This document shows positions 5,640-13,622 of a DNA stretch of 64,000 nucleotides, piece after piece (positions within the stretch are counted from its first letter, which is position 1; every line of letters starts with the position of its first letter). The notes below the pieces were generated by a model that was not told where the DNA came from, did not search any database, and saw only the letters and a program-made list of their open reading frames with translations. Where the stretch lies: positions 2,801,218-2,865,217 of the forward strand of contig NZ_LNBE01000004.1 in assembly GCF_001445655.1 (NCBI RefSeq), read 5' to 3'. The stretch comes from Streptomyces roseifaciens. Its GTDB lineage: Bacteria > Actinomycetota > Actinomycetes > Streptomycetales > Streptomycetaceae. The position numbers and the translations under genes are program-made.

Positions 5640-8014
5640 GCGCTGCCGTTCGGCATGTGGTGATGATGAGCGGGGGGATCGGCTCGTGGGCGACCGCCAA
5701 GCGTGTCGTTGACGAGCATGGGCCTGATGAGGTGGTGTTGCTGTTTGCGGACACCAAGGTGGAGGACGCGGACCTTTACCGGTTTCTCGACGAGGCCGCA
5801 GCTGGACTCGGGGCCCGGCTGGTGAAGGTTGCGGACGGGCGGACCCCGTGGGAGGTCTTCCGGGACCGGCGGATCATCGGGAACTCCCGGATCGCGCCGT
5901 GCAGCCAGTACCTCAAGCAGATTCCTTGCCGTAAGTGGCTGGAGGAACACACCGACCCCGCGCAGACCGCGGTCTACCTCGGGATCGACTGGACCGAAAC
6001 GCACCGCCTGCCCGCCATCCAGCACGCCTACCAGCCCTGGACCGCACTGGCCCCCTTGTGCGAACCGCCCTACCTCGACAAGGAAGACCTGCTGCGCGGC
6101 GCCGAAGCCCGTGGGCTGCGGCCCCCGCGCCTGTACGCACAGGGCTTCCCCCACAACAACTGCGGTGGCGCGTGCGTCCGGGGTGGACAGGCTCAGTGGG
6201 CGCTGCTCTACGAGACCAACCCGGCCCGGTTCGCGGCCGAGGAACGCGCGGAGCAGCAGCTGCGCGCCCACCTCGGGAAGGACGTGGCGATCTTGCGCGA
6301 GCGCACCGGCACCACCAGCCGGCCTCTGCCTCTGATCGAGCTGCGGTCCCGCATCACGGGCGGCCGGGCGGATCCCGACGACTGGGGCGGCTGCGGCTGC
6401 TTCACCGAACCCCCGATCGAGCCCACCACCTCTGTACAGGAAGGCGATAGCACCATGACGGCGCAGCCGGTCGACGGCAGTGAGGATCTGTGGGCCGGGC
6501 TGTCCAGCCTCGAACCCCCAAATGAGCCGCTGCGGCCCGTGTGGGACGAGCCGGTACCGATCACGGCCCGCCCCGCCCTGCCGGCGTTCCCCGTCGCCAC
6601 GCTGCCCGCGTGGCTGGGGGACATGGTGCGCGGGGTCGCGGAGGAGACGCAGACGCCCGTCGATCTGGCCGGGTGCCTGGCGCTTGCGGTCATCGCCACC
6701 GCCGCCGGCGGTAGGGCCAAGGTCTGCATCCGCGGGCACTGGCGCGAGCCCGTGAACCTCTACACCGCCATTGCCCTGGACCCGGGCAACCGGAAGTCGG
6801 CGGTGTTCGACCTCATGGTCCGCCCGCTCCTCGACGCGGAGAGGACCCTGATCGAGCTGTCCGGGCCGGTACGGGCCGAAGCGGAGACCACCATCCGCCT
6901 GGCCAAGACCGCCGCCGACAAAGCCGCCCAGAAAGCCGCCAGCGCAGAGCCCAGCACCCGCGACGCTCTGACGGCCGAAGCGGTCGCCCTGGCACAGGAG
7001 GTGGAGGAGATGACGGTCCCGGCCGTGCCGCAGCTCATCGCGGACGACGCCACCCCCGAGACCATCGGCACCCTGCTCGCCCAGCAAGACGGGCGGATCT
7101 CCTGCCTGAGCGCAGAAGGGGAACTGTTCGACATCATCGCCGGCCGCTACAGCGGCCGCCCGAACATGGGCATGTTCCTCAAAGGCCACGCCGGGGACAT
7201 GGTCCGCGTCAACCGCCAGGGCCGGGACTCCGAGCACATCGACTCCCCGGCCGTCACCATTGGCCTGGCCATCCAGCCCGAAGTCCTTGACTCCCTCGCC
7301 CGCATCGACGGGGCCGACGGACGCGGGCTCCTCGCCCGCTTCCTCTACTCCAAACCCCTCTCCCTGGTCGGCAGCCGCAACCTCTCACCCACCCTCCTCT
7401 CCGAAGACACCACCGCCCACTACGCCCGCAAGCTCGGCGGCCTGACCCTGGCGCTGGCGGGTTGGACGGACCCCGCGGTCCTGACCCTGACCCCCGAGGC
7501 TGACGCGGTGATCCTGGCGTTCCAGAAGGTCACCGAGTCCCGTCTGGGCAAGGGGGGAAGCTTCGCCCCGATCGTGAAATGGGCATCCAAGCGGGACGGG
7601 GCCGTGGCCCGCATCGCCGGACTGCTTCACCTGGCCACCCACCCCGAGGACGGGTGGCAGCGTCCTATCGAGGCTGTGACCATGGCCGCCGCCACGGAGC
7701 TGGGCGACTACTTCACTGCTCACGCCCTGGACGTCTTCGACGCCATGACCGCAGCCCCCGCCCGCGATGCCGCCTACACCGTCCTGACCCACCTGAGCGC
7801 CAGCCGGATGGACGGGTTCTCCAAGCGGGAGCTGTTCCGGGCCCTGCCCCGGGCGGACTTCCCCGCCATCGGCGACCTTGATCCCGCCCTGGCCCTGCTC
7901 GAGGAACACGGCTGGATCCGCCAGCAGCCCCAGCCCCCACGCGCCGGCCGCGGCGGCCGGCCCCCCTCACCCCGCTACGACACCCACCCCCGCCTCACCC
8001 GAGGCGGAGCCTGA
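5636..8014 (+). CDS. Fusion: PP-loop (PAPS reductase-like) domain + DUF3987 helicase-like domain
   Basis: The ATG at 5636 overlaps the previous stop and opens a 792-residue frame. Residues 1 to about 265 are an adenine nucleotide alpha-hydrolase (PP-loop) domain: SGGIGS at 12-17 is the pyrophosphate-binding loop. Cys pairs in PCSQYLKQIPC, HNNCGGACV and GGCGC could hold a metal or Fe-S cluster, as proposed for DndC-like relatives. Residues from about 290 onwards match DUF3987 (DnaB/YfjI-like), with the degenerate P-loop DPGNRKS at 382-388. These are normally separate proteins. A ribosome binding site and ATG persist at the junction (6438-6457), so a 519-residue helicase-only form may also be made. 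The gene ends just before the iteron array, suggesting a role in element replication. Confidence 0.75.
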   Translation: MSAAVRHVVMMSGGIGSWATAKRVVDEHGPDEVVLLFADTKVEDADLYRFLDEAAAGLGARLVKVADGRTPWEVFRDRRIIGNSRIAPCSQYLKQIPCRKWLEEHTDPAQTAVYLGIDWTETHRLPAIQHAYQPWTALAPLCEPPYLDKEDLLRGAEARGLRPPRLYAQGFPHNNCGGACVRGGQAQWALLYETNPARFAAEERAEQQLRAHLGKDVAILRERTGTTSRPLPLIELRSRITGGRADPDDWGGCGCFTEPPIEPTTSVQEGDSTMTAQPVDGSEDLWAGLSSLEPPNEPLRPVWDEPVPITARPALPAFPVATLPAWLGDMVRGVAEETQTPVDLAGCLALAVIATAAGGRAKVCIRGHWREPVNLYTAIALDPGNRKSAVFDLMVRPLLDAERTLIELSGPVRAEAETTIRLAKTAADKAAQKAASAEPSTRDALTAEAVALAQEVEEMTVPAVPQLIADDATPETIGTLLAQQDGRISCLSAEGELFDIIAGRYSGRPNMGMFLKGHAGDMVRVNRQGRDSEHIDSPAVTIGLAIQPEVLDSLARIDGADGRGLLARFLYSKPLSLVGSRNLSPTLLSEDTTAHYARKLGGLTLALAGWTDPAVLTLTPEADAVILAFQKVTESRLGKGGSFAPIVKWASKRDGAVARIAGLLHLATHPEDGWQRPIEAVTMAAATELGDYFTAHALDVFDAMTAAPARDAAYTVLTHLSASRMDGFSKRELFRALPRADFPAIGDLDPALALLEEHGWIRQQPQPPRAGRGGRPPSPRYDTHPRLTRGGA
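6438..6457 (+). promoter_or_regulatory. Internal ribosome binding site and start at the fusion junction
   Basis: AGGAAGG at 6438-6444 lies 10 nt before an in-frame ATG at 6455 (residue 274), exactly where the PP-loop domain ends and the linker to the DUF3987 domain begins. It looks like the relic, or still active, start of a formerly separate helicase gene. Confidence 0.5.
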
Positions 8015-8031
8015 CGAAACCCCCGACCCGC

Positions 8032-8268
8032 TGACAGAACTGACACAACCCCACCCCCAAACCGTTGACCTGCACAAACGCTCGTGATCGCGGCTGTGAC
8101 AAAACCTCCGGAAACTCTGACAGAACCCCAGGACCCTCCGGCGGGCCCCGGTGACAGAACCCCCTCCCGGGAGGTTCTGTCAGAGTTTTTTCGAGTTCTG
8201 TCACAAGATCCCGGGCTATCGAAACCGCAGGTCAGCGGCCTAGCGGACAGGTTCTGTCAGTTCTGTCA
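8032..8268. repeat. Bipolar iteron array, candidate replication origin of the AICE
   Basis: The 9-mer TGACAGAAC occurs at 8032-8040, 8118-8126 and 8152-8160. One-mismatch copies are at 8041-8049 (TGACACAAC) and 8097-8105 (TGACAAAAC). The inverted form GTTCTGTCA occurs at 8174-8182, 8195-8203, 8251-8259 and 8260-8268. All left copies point one way and all right copies the other, around a CTCCCGGGAG palindrome at 8164-8173; a T-run (8186-8191) lies among the right copies. The stretch 8015-8319 has no convincing gene. Location between the replication genes and xis/int fits an origin with initiator-binding iterons; this function is inferred. Confidence 0.65.
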
Positions 8269-8319
8269 GCGCTCCAGGGGTTTCCGCATCTGCTGGCCCA
8301 TGGACGAGAGGAGCGCGCG

Positions 8320-8445
8320 GTGACAATGCCCGCGTACGACTCGAAAGACGAGAAGCTCACGCGCAACAAGATGTGCAAGGACCTGAAGATCTCGCGTACG
8401 CAACCCCCGGGGGTCGCGACTCAACACCACGCAGGCCGACTATGA
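8320..8445 (+). CDS. Small ORF, possibly a truncated excisionase-like HTH
   Basis: AGGAG at 8309-8313 precedes a GTG at 8320 that opens a 41-residue frame. The middle of the peptide (LTRNKMCKDLKISRT) resembles the first helix and turn of AlpA/Xis-type helix-turn-helix proteins, such as the intact xis product 50 bp downstream, but the sequence then diverges into an unrelated tail and stops. It may be a decayed duplicate or a real short regulator. It accounts for the space between the iterons and xis. Confidence 0.3.
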   Translation: MTMPAYDSKDEKLTRNKMCKDLKISRTQPPGVATQHHAGRL

Positions 8446-8452
8446 GTCGCGA
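8414..8452. repeat. 10-bp inverted repeat upstream of xis
   Basis: TCGCGACTCA (8414-8423) and TGAGTCGCGA (8443-8452) are perfectly complementary with a 19-nt spacer, about 45 bp before the xis start. Position suggests an operator for xis-int expression or a recombination accessory site; the function is a guess. Confidence 0.45.
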
Positions 8453-8495
8453 TAAGCCGCGACGCACAGCATTGCGATCCCAACAAGGAGGAATC

Positions 8496-8690
8496 GTGGC
8501 TAAGTTCCGCGATGAACTGTTGACCATTCCCCAAGTGTTGGAAGAACTGCCCGGCGTGTCCAAGTCCACCTTCTATCGCTGGCGACAGCTGAAGAAGGGG
8601 CCCAGGTCGATCAAGCTCCCGAACGGCACGGTGCGGATACGGCGTTCCGAACTGGATCGCTGGCTCGCAGCCAGGGAGGACGCTGCGTGA
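8496..8690 (+). CDS. xis: Excisionase (AlpA/MerR-type HTH)
   Basis: AAGGAGGA just upstream fixes the GTG at 8496 as the start, giving 64 residues; the longer open frame upstream has no such signal. The protein is a single winged helix-turn-helix of the excisionase type: LLTIPQVLEEL and VSKSTFYRWRQ form the HTH (about residues 8-30), followed by the wing LPNGTVRIRRSELDRWLAA. Such proteins bend DNA at attachment sites to direct the integrase towards excision. Its TGA overlaps the integrase GTG as GTGA, so the pair is translationally coupled. Confidence 0.85.
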   Translation: MAKFRDELLTIPQVLEELPGVSKSTFYRWRQLKKGPRSIKLPNGTVRIRRSELDRWLAAREDAA

Positions 8691-10171
8691 TCGACCGGAA
8701 CAGAAAGGGCCGGCAGCGCCCCGTGAGCAGCACGGGGCCGGTGGATGCCGGCGAGCCCACGCTTTCCACGGACGTTCGTCTGTGGAAGGTGAGCAAGGTC
8801 AACAGTAAGAGGGCGCCCTATCAGCTGCGTTGGACCGTGGTGGGGGAGGTCAAGACGGCCAGCTTCGCCACGGTCACGCTTGCCGACAGTCGCCGTTCGG
8901 AGCTGTGGCAGGCCATGAAGCGCGGCGAAGGGTTCGATGTCGACAGCGGCCTGCCCGAGTCTGAGTTGCGGGCCGCTGCCGAGAAGGCGAACGTTCGCCC
9001 GGATCCGAACTGGTGGGACTTCTCGCGCGAGTACATGGCGGCCCGGTGGCGGACCGCGGCCGCGAAGACGCGGGAAGGGCTGGCGGACAGCCTTGCCACG
9101 GTGGCGCTGGCAATGATGGAAGAGGACGCCAGAGCTCCGGAGCTGAAGCAGGCGCGTTTGGCGATGCGCTGGGCCGTTGTTCCTGCGCACAGGAGTGAGG
9201 AGCCCCCGGCGGAACTGCGTGCTGCCTGTGCGTGGCTCTCCAAGCGATCTCTTCCGCTCTCATCCCTGCTGGAATCGAGAGTGGTAAGGGATGTCCATTA
9301 CCGGCTTTCGTTCAAGCTGGACGACACTCCCGTTGCCTCCGAGACGTACAAGCGTCGCCGCCGCGGGTTCAACACCGCCATGGAATACGCGATGCAGGAG
9401 GGGTACCTGGACGCCAATCCTTTGGCGGGTGTGAGACGTACAGGATCTTCGACCAGTGGCGTAGTTGATCCACGCGTATTGGTGAATGGGGTGCAGGGGC
9501 GGCAATTGCTCACGGCTGTTTCGTACGTCGGATCCATCCACCGGAACCGCGGCCGGCGCCTCGTGCCGTTCTTCGGCTGCATGCTCTACGCGGCCACGCG
9601 GCCGGCCGAAGCGGTCTACCTGAAGAAAGCGCAGTGCTATCTGCCTGAGAGGGGTTGGGGAAAGATCACTCTGAAGGAGACGCGGCCGGTCGCGGGGAAG
9701 AAGTGGACGGACTCCGGAGAGCGCCACGACAAGCGGGGGCTCAAGTCGCGGGCCGTCGAGACGGACCGTCCGGTGCCGATCCCGCCGATCCTCGTGCGGC
9801 TTCTCCAGGAGCACATCGCGGAGTTCGGCATCGCCGGTGATGGCCGGCTCTTCGGCAACGAGCGTGGGGGACTTCTCGGGAGCTCCAGCTATTGGCGTGT
9901 CTGGCAGGAGGCCCGGGAGCTCGCGCTGCCGCCGGAGAAGGTGGACTCGCCGCTCGCCCGGCGCCCGTACGACCTCCGGGCGACCTGCATCACCAACTGG
10001 CTGCGCTCCGGGCTGCCGGTGGCTGAGGTAGCCCGGCGGGCGGGCAACTCGCCCGAGGTCATCCACCGGAACTACGCCGGCTGCATAGACGACAGCGAGG
10101 AGGCCAACAACCGGAAGATCGAAGAGGCCATGGGATGGGGCGCAGACTCGGAGGCGAGCAACAGGCCGTGA
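8687..10171 (+). CDS. int: Tyrosine site-specific recombinase (AICE integrase)
   Basis: The 494-residue protein starts at the GTG overlapping the xis stop. It has an N-terminal arm-binding part, a core-binding SAM-like domain (about residues 190-250) and a C-terminal phage-integrase catalytic domain. Visible catalytic residues are R305 in ATRPAE, R431 in YDLR (the usual His of HxxR is Tyr428) and the nucleophile Y463 in HRNY. It catalyses integration at and excision from the tRNA-Arg gene 150 bp downstream. The order xis-int-att-tRNA is the standard right end of AICEs. Base composition in its N-terminal half is a little less GC-rich than in the neighbouring core genes, as expected of acquired DNA. 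Confidence 0.9.
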   Translation: MIDRNRKGRQRPVSSTGPVDAGEPTLSTDVRLWKVSKVNSKRAPYQLRWTVVGEVKTASFATVTLADSRRSELWQAMKRGEGFDVDSGLPESELRAAAEKANVRPDPNWWDFSREYMAARWRTAAAKTREGLADSLATVALAMMEEDARAPELKQARLAMRWAVVPAHRSEEPPAELRAACAWLSKRSLPLSSLLESRVVRDVHYRLSFKLDDTPVASETYKRRRRGFNTAMEYAMQEGYLDANPLAGVRRTGSSTSGVVDPRVLVNGVQGRQLLTAVSYVGSIHRNRGRRLVPFFGCMLYAATRPAEAVYLKKAQCYLPERGWGKITLKETRPVAGKKWTDSGERHDKRGLKSRAVETDRPVPIPPILVRLLQEHIAEFGIAGDGRLFGNERGGLLGSSSYWRVWQEARELALPPEKVDSPLARRPYDLRATCITNWLRSGLPVAEVARRAGNSPEVIHRNYAGCIDDSEEANNRKIEEAMGWGADSEASNRP

Positions 10172-10184
10172 CGACCGCCTGAAA

Positions 10185-10207
10185 ACTCACGCGCCACTCA
10201 CGCGTGA
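10185..10207. repeat. Direct repeats near the attachment site
   Basis: ACTCACGCG occurs at 10185-10193 and 10196-10204, an 11-bp period or about one helical turn, and the second copy extends into the palindrome TCACGCGTGA (10198-10207). They lie between int and the attachment core, where integrase or Xis arm sites are expected. The function is inferred. Confidence 0.4.
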
Positions 10208-10226
10208 ACAGCGACAGGCAACGACA

Positions 10227-10261
10227 AAGGCCTGGATCCAGTGGGACTGGGTCCAGGCCTT
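10227..10261. terminator. Bidirectional terminator after int
   Basis: A 16-bp stem with a single T-G pair, AAGGCCTGGATCCAGT (10227-10242) and ACTGGGTCCAGGCCTT (10246-10261) around GGG, lies between int and the tRNA gene. It can stop both int transcription and read-through from the minus-strand tRNA gene. Confidence 0.75.
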
Positions 10262-10314
10262 CATGCTTGGCACTTCTGCAGGTCAGCCGCCTTGCGGTGC
10301 TGGTCTCTGCGAAG

Positions 10315-10360
10315 TGCCCCCGGCAGGATTCGAACCTGCGCACACGGCTCCGGAGGCCGT
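10315..10360. other. Candidate attachment site (att) of the AICE in the tRNA 3' half
   Basis: AICE attachment cores normally coincide with the 3' half of the target tRNA gene and begin at its last base. Here that is 10315 up to about the anticodon arm. The right boundary of the core is not determinable, because the second copy at the left end of the element is outside the window. Confidence 0.5.
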
Positions 10361-10386
10361 TGCTCTATCCCCTGAGCTACGGGGGC
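10315..10386 (-). tRNA. tRNA-Arg (anticodon CCG)
   Basis: The minus strand folds as a complete cloverleaf: acceptor GCCCCCG/CGGGGGC (10380-10386 with 10316-10322), D-arm GCTC/GAGC, anticodon arm ACGGC-CTCCGGA-GCCGT with CCG at 10351-10353, and T-arm GCAGG-TTCGAAT-CCTGC. CCA is not encoded. It decodes CGG. The 3' end of the gene is the integration target of the AICE and remains intact. Confidence 0.97.
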
Positions 10387-10596
10387 ATGTCGTCCGCGTG
10401 GCGCGGTGACGGGTAGAACATTACCAGCTTCCGGAGGGTGATCCGCAACGTCGTTCGGCGGGGTTCGGGGGCCGGGGCCGGGTGGGGGTAGCGCACGGGG
10501 TGGGGGAGTGCGGGGCGGTCGGGGAAAGCTCGCCCGCACGGGGTGGAAGTGGGGAAAACCCGGACGCAGCGTGGCGGGCGCGCTTACTCTCGGGGT

Positions 10597-11082
10597 GTGC
10601 CTGGCTTGTCCGGCCGGGTCCTTGTCGTCGACGACAACAAGGTCATCCGGCAGCTGATCAGGGTCAACCTCGAGCTCGAAGGCTTCGAGGTCGTGACCGC
10701 GGCCGATGGTGCCGAGTGTCTGGAGATCGTGCACCGCGTGCGTCCTGATGCGGTGACGCTGGATGTCGTCATGCCCCGGCTCGACGGGCTGAACACGGCC
10801 GCCCGGCTCCGCGCCGATGCCCGTACGCACGACATACCGATCGCGATCATCAGCGCCTGCACCCAGCTGGAGGTCGAGGGCGGCCGTTCCGCCGGGGTCG
10901 ATGCGTTTCTGGCGAAGCCGTTCGAGCCGGTCGAGATGGTGCGGCTCGTGCGCAGGCTCGTGCGGCGCCGCAAGGGGGAGCGGGGCGACGGGGTTCCGGG
11001 GGCCTCGGCCCCCGGGGATGCAGGGGCCGTGCGCGGGATCCAGTCCGTCTGCGGGGCGGAGGCCTTCCGAGGGCGGGAATAG
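10597..11082 (+). CDS. Single-domain response regulator
   Basis: The product (161 aa from the GTG at 10597) is a receiver domain: acidic pocket VVDDN near residue 12, phospho-acceptor Asp in TLDVVMP, and the conserved Lys in AKPFEP. It has a basic then Gly/Ala-rich tail and no DNA-binding output domain. A TACTCT element (10585-10590) lies 6 bp before the GTG, so the transcript is probably leaderless; the in-frame ATG-like starts upstream have no support. No kinase gene is adjacent. It occupies the position of SCO5351 in the S. coelicolor order. It probably works by protein-protein interaction. Confidence 0.8.
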   Translation: MPGLSGRVLVVDDNKVIRQLIRVNLELEGFEVVTAADGAECLEIVHRVRPDAVTLDVVMPRLDGLNTAARLRADARTHDIPIAIISACTQLEVEGGRSAGVDAFLAKPFEPVEMVRLVRRLVRRRKGERGDGVPGASAPGDAGAVRGIQSVCGAEAFRGRE

Positions 11083-11266
11083 CCGGCGTGATTGGTCGGC
11101 GTGGATAGTCGGCGGATAGTCGGTGTAAAAGGTTCGCCCCTGGCTGCTTCTGGTCCGCCCCGGCCTCGTTTCCGCGCCTCCGTCGCCCGGGCCGTATCCC
11201 GGTTCCGGTGGCGCCGCGCCGTCTCGGTCGGCGAAACCCATTCGCCCCGGCCCCACCCCTCTCCCC

Positions 11267-11272
11267 TAGGCT
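11267..11272 (+). promoter_or_regulatory. -10 element TAGGCT of a leaderless transcript
   Basis: TAGGCT ends 7 bp before the GTG at 11280, placing the transcription start at or next to the start codon; no Shine-Dalgarno sequence is present. A recognisable -35 at the normal spacing is lacking. Confidence 0.5.
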
Positions 11273-11279
11273 TGGCCCC

Positions 11280-12104
11280 GTGACCCCGGCCGATCTCTCC
11301 CGCACCGTGCTGCACGCCGTGCACTGCGCCGTCGAGGCCGACGAGCTGCCCGACGCCGCGCCCACGCGGGTCACCGTGCGGGTCCCGCCCCACCCGGGGT
11401 GCGGTGACTACGCCACCAACGTCGCCCTGCGCGTGGCCCAGGACACCGGCCGGCCCGCCCGCGAGGTCGCCGAGGTGCTCCGCAAGCGGCTGGCCGCGGA
11501 GCCGGGGGTCGCCCGGGTCGACATCGCCGGGCCGGGGTTCCTCAACATCACTCTTGAGGGAACCTCTTACACGCACCTCGTGCGGGACGTGCTGCGCGCG
11601 CCGCCCGCCGCCGAGCCGCTCCCGCTGCCTGCCCCCGCCCCCGAGCTCCTCGCCCGCCTCGGCCCCGATGCCGCCCGCTGGAGCCTCCTGTGGCCCGCAG
11701 GCTTCGACCGTGCCGAGCTCCTCGTCCAGCGCGACGGCAACCCCCTCTTCCGGGTGCGCTACGCCCACGCCCGCTCCCGGGCCCTCGTGCGCAACGCCCG
11801 TGACCTGGGGTTCCACTCGGAGCCGGCCGACACCGGCCACGACGGCGCCGCGGCGGCCCTCCTCGCCGCCCTCGCCGACCACTCCCGCATCACGGCCGCC
11901 CGTGACCCCGAGCGCCTCGCCCGGCACCTCGACCGGATCGCCGGCGCCTTCCTGACGTGGCAGACCGGCTGCGCCGTCCTGCCCCGCGGTGACGAGAAAC
12001 CCTCGGCCGTCCACCGCGCCCGCCTGGCCCTCGCCGAGGCCACGGGCAACGTGCTGGCCGACGGCCTCCACCAGCTCGGCATCACCGCACCCGCACACCT
12101 CTGA
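11280..12104 (+). CDS. nrtL: ArgS-related anticodon-binding protein without catalytic domain
   Basis: The 274-residue protein combines an N-terminal part resembling the additional N-terminal domain of arginyl-tRNA synthetase (GPGFLNITL near residue 80) with a C-terminal DALR anticodon-binding domain ([16 protein letters not shown], then helices to QLGITAP). The HIGH/KMSKS catalytic core is absent, so it cannot charge tRNA. I recognise it as the Streptomyces ArgS-like protein annotated NrtL, conserved upstream of lysA. The GTG is chosen because a TAGGCT -10 sits 7 bp upstream. It lies next to a tRNA-Arg gene. lysA starts 14 bp after its stop, so the two are probably one operon. Its function is unknown; tRNA binding is inferred. 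Confidence 0.75.
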   Translation: MTPADLSRTVLHAVHCAVEADELPDAAPTRVTVRVPPHPGCGDYATNVALRVAQDTGRPAREVAEVLRKRLAAEPGVARVDIAGPGFLNITLEGTSYTHLVRDVLRAPPAAEPLPLPAPAPELLARLGPDAARWSLLWPAGFDRAELLVQRDGNPLFRVRYAHARSRALVRNARDLGFHSEPADTGHDGAAAALLAALADHSRITAARDPERLARHLDRIAGAFLTWQTGCAVLPRGDEKPSAVHRARLALAEATGNVLADGLHQLGITAPAHL

Positions 12105-12118
12105 GGGGATCAGAGACC

Positions 12119-13510
12119 ATGAGCCGTTCCGCCCACCCCGCCGGGCCCCGCTACGCCGACGTCCTTCCCGAGGGGCACTACACCGCCCCGCCGTCCGACC
12201 TCAACGCCCTCGAACCGAAGGTGTGGTCGCGCACGGTCGGCCGCGGCGAGGACGGGGTCGTCACCGTCGGCGGCATCCCCGTCACCCGCCTCGCCGAGGA
12301 GTTCGGCACCCCCGCCTACTTCCTCGACGAGAGCGACTTCCGGGCTCGCTGCCGCGCCTGGCGCGACGCCTTCGGGACCGACGCCGACGTCTTCTACGCG
12401 GGGAAGGCGTTCCTTTCGCGGGCCGTCGTGCGCTGGCTCCACGAGGAGGGGCTGAACCTCGACGTCTGCTCCGCCGGCGAGCTCGCCACCGCGCTGGCCG
12501 CCGGGATGCCCGCCGAGCGCATCGCCCTGCACGGCAACAACAAGTCCATCGAGGAGATCACCCGCGCCGTCGAGGCCGGCGTCGGGCGGATCGTCCTCGA
12601 CTCCTTCCAGGAGATCGTGCGCGTCGCGCACGTCGCCGAGCGGCTCGGCAAGCGCCAGCGCGTCCAGATCCGCGTCACCGTCGGCGTCGAGGCCCACACC
12701 CACGAGTTCATCGCCACCGCGCACGAGGACCAGAAGTTCGGCCTCGCACTCGCCGGCGGGCAGGCCGCCGAGGCCGTCCGCCGGGCGCTGAAGCTCGACG
12801 GCCTGGAGCTCATCGGCATCCACTCCCACATCGGTTCGCAGATCTTCGACACCTCCGGCTTCGAGGTCGCCGCCCACCGTGTGGTCGGCCTGCTCAAGGA
12901 GGTCCGCGACGAGCACGGCGTCGAACTGCCCGAGATCGACCTCGGCGGCGGCCTCGGCATCGCCTACACCGCCGACGACGACCCGCGCGAGCCGCAGGAG
13001 ATCGCCACGGCCCTGCGCGAGATCGTCACGCGCGAGTGCGCGGCCGCCGGTCTCGCCGTGCCGCGCATCTCCGTCGAGCCGGGGCGCGCCATCGTCGGCC
13101 CGACCGCCTTCACGCTCTACGAGGTGGGCACGGTCAAGGAGCTGCCGGGCCTGCGCACGTACGTCAGCGTCGACGGCGGCATGTCGGACAACATCCGCAC
13201 CGCCCTCTACGACGCCGAGTACACCGTCGCGCTGGTCTCCCGGGCCTCCACCGCCGAGCCGATGCTCTCGCGCGTGGTCGGCAAGCACTGCGAGTCCGGC
13301 GACATCGTCGTCCGGGACGCCTTCCTCCCCGCCGACGTGGCGCCGGGCGACCTGCTCGCGGTGCCCGCCACCGGCGCCTACTGCCGCTCGATGGCCAGCA
13401 ACTACAACCACGCGCTGCGGCCGCCGGTGGTGGCGGTGGCCGACGGCGCGGCCCGTGTGATCGTCCGGCGCGAGACCGAAGAGGACCTTCTTCGTCTCGA
13501 CGTCGGCTGA
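12119..13510 (+). CDS. lysA: Diaminopimelate decarboxylase
   Basis: This PLP enzyme of the alanine racemase-fold decarboxylase family converts meso-diaminopimelate to L-lysine, the last step of lysine synthesis. The 463-residue length is normal. The PLP lysine is K96 in VFYAGKAF, the glycine-rich phosphate-binding loop is [10 protein letters not shown], and the active-site CESGD motif lies near residue 390. It follows nrtL closely and precedes hom, so lysine and threonine branch genes of the aspartate pathway are clustered. A hairpin (13531-13561) separates it from hom. Confidence 0.95.
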   Translation: MSRSAHPAGPRYADVLPEGHYTAPPSDLNALEPKVWSRTVGRGEDGVVTVGGIPVTRLAEEFGTPAYFLDESDFRARCRAWRDAFGTDADVFYAGKAFLSRAVVRWLHEEGLNLDVCSAGELATALAAGMPAERIALHGNNKSIEEITRAVEAGVGRIVLDSFQEIVRVAHVAERLGKRQRVQIRVTVGVEAHTHEFIATAHEDQKFGLALAGGQAAEAVRRALKLDGLELIGIHSHIGSQIFDTSGFEVAAHRVVGLLKEVRDEHGVELPEIDLGGGLGIAYTADDDPREPQEIATALREIVTRECAAAGLAVPRISVEPGRAIVGPTAFTLYEVGTVKELPGLRTYVSVDGGMSDNIRTALYDAEYTVALVSRASTAEPMLSRVVGKHCESGDIVVRDAFLPADVAPGDLLAVPATGAYCRSMASNYNHALRPPVVAVADGAARVIVRRETEEDLLRLDVG

Positions 13511-13530
13511 CGGAAACATAAGTCTCGGAT

Positions 13531-13561
13531 ACTGGACGGGGAGCGGAATCCGCCGTCCAGT
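13531..13561 (+). terminator. Hairpin between lysA and hom
   Basis: ACTGGACGG (13531-13539) pairs with CCGTCCAGT (13553-13561), and inner bases GCGG/CCGC extend the stem with a small bulge. It is 20 bp after the lysA stop and could end or attenuate lysA transcription before hom. Confidence 0.5.
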
Positions 13562-13622
13562 GAGTGAGACTGGTGCACAACCCAAGATGTATGAGGCTGT
13601 ATCGATGAGAAGCAGGGGTCGG

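Noticed and set aside
5393..7237. Minus-strand frame of 614 codons opposite the fusion gene
   Set aside because: Gly/Arg/Val/Ala-rich antisense mirror; the plus strand has clear PP-loop and DUF3987 motifs with gene overlaps.
8032..8268. CRISPR or terminal repeat of a transposon
   Set aside because: Nine-base iterons in two orientations without spacers of equal length, and no transposase gene in the window.
8084..8323. 79-codon plus-strand frame through the iteron array
   Set aside because: Its sequence is created by the repeats in different phases; no ribosome binding site and no recognisable protein.
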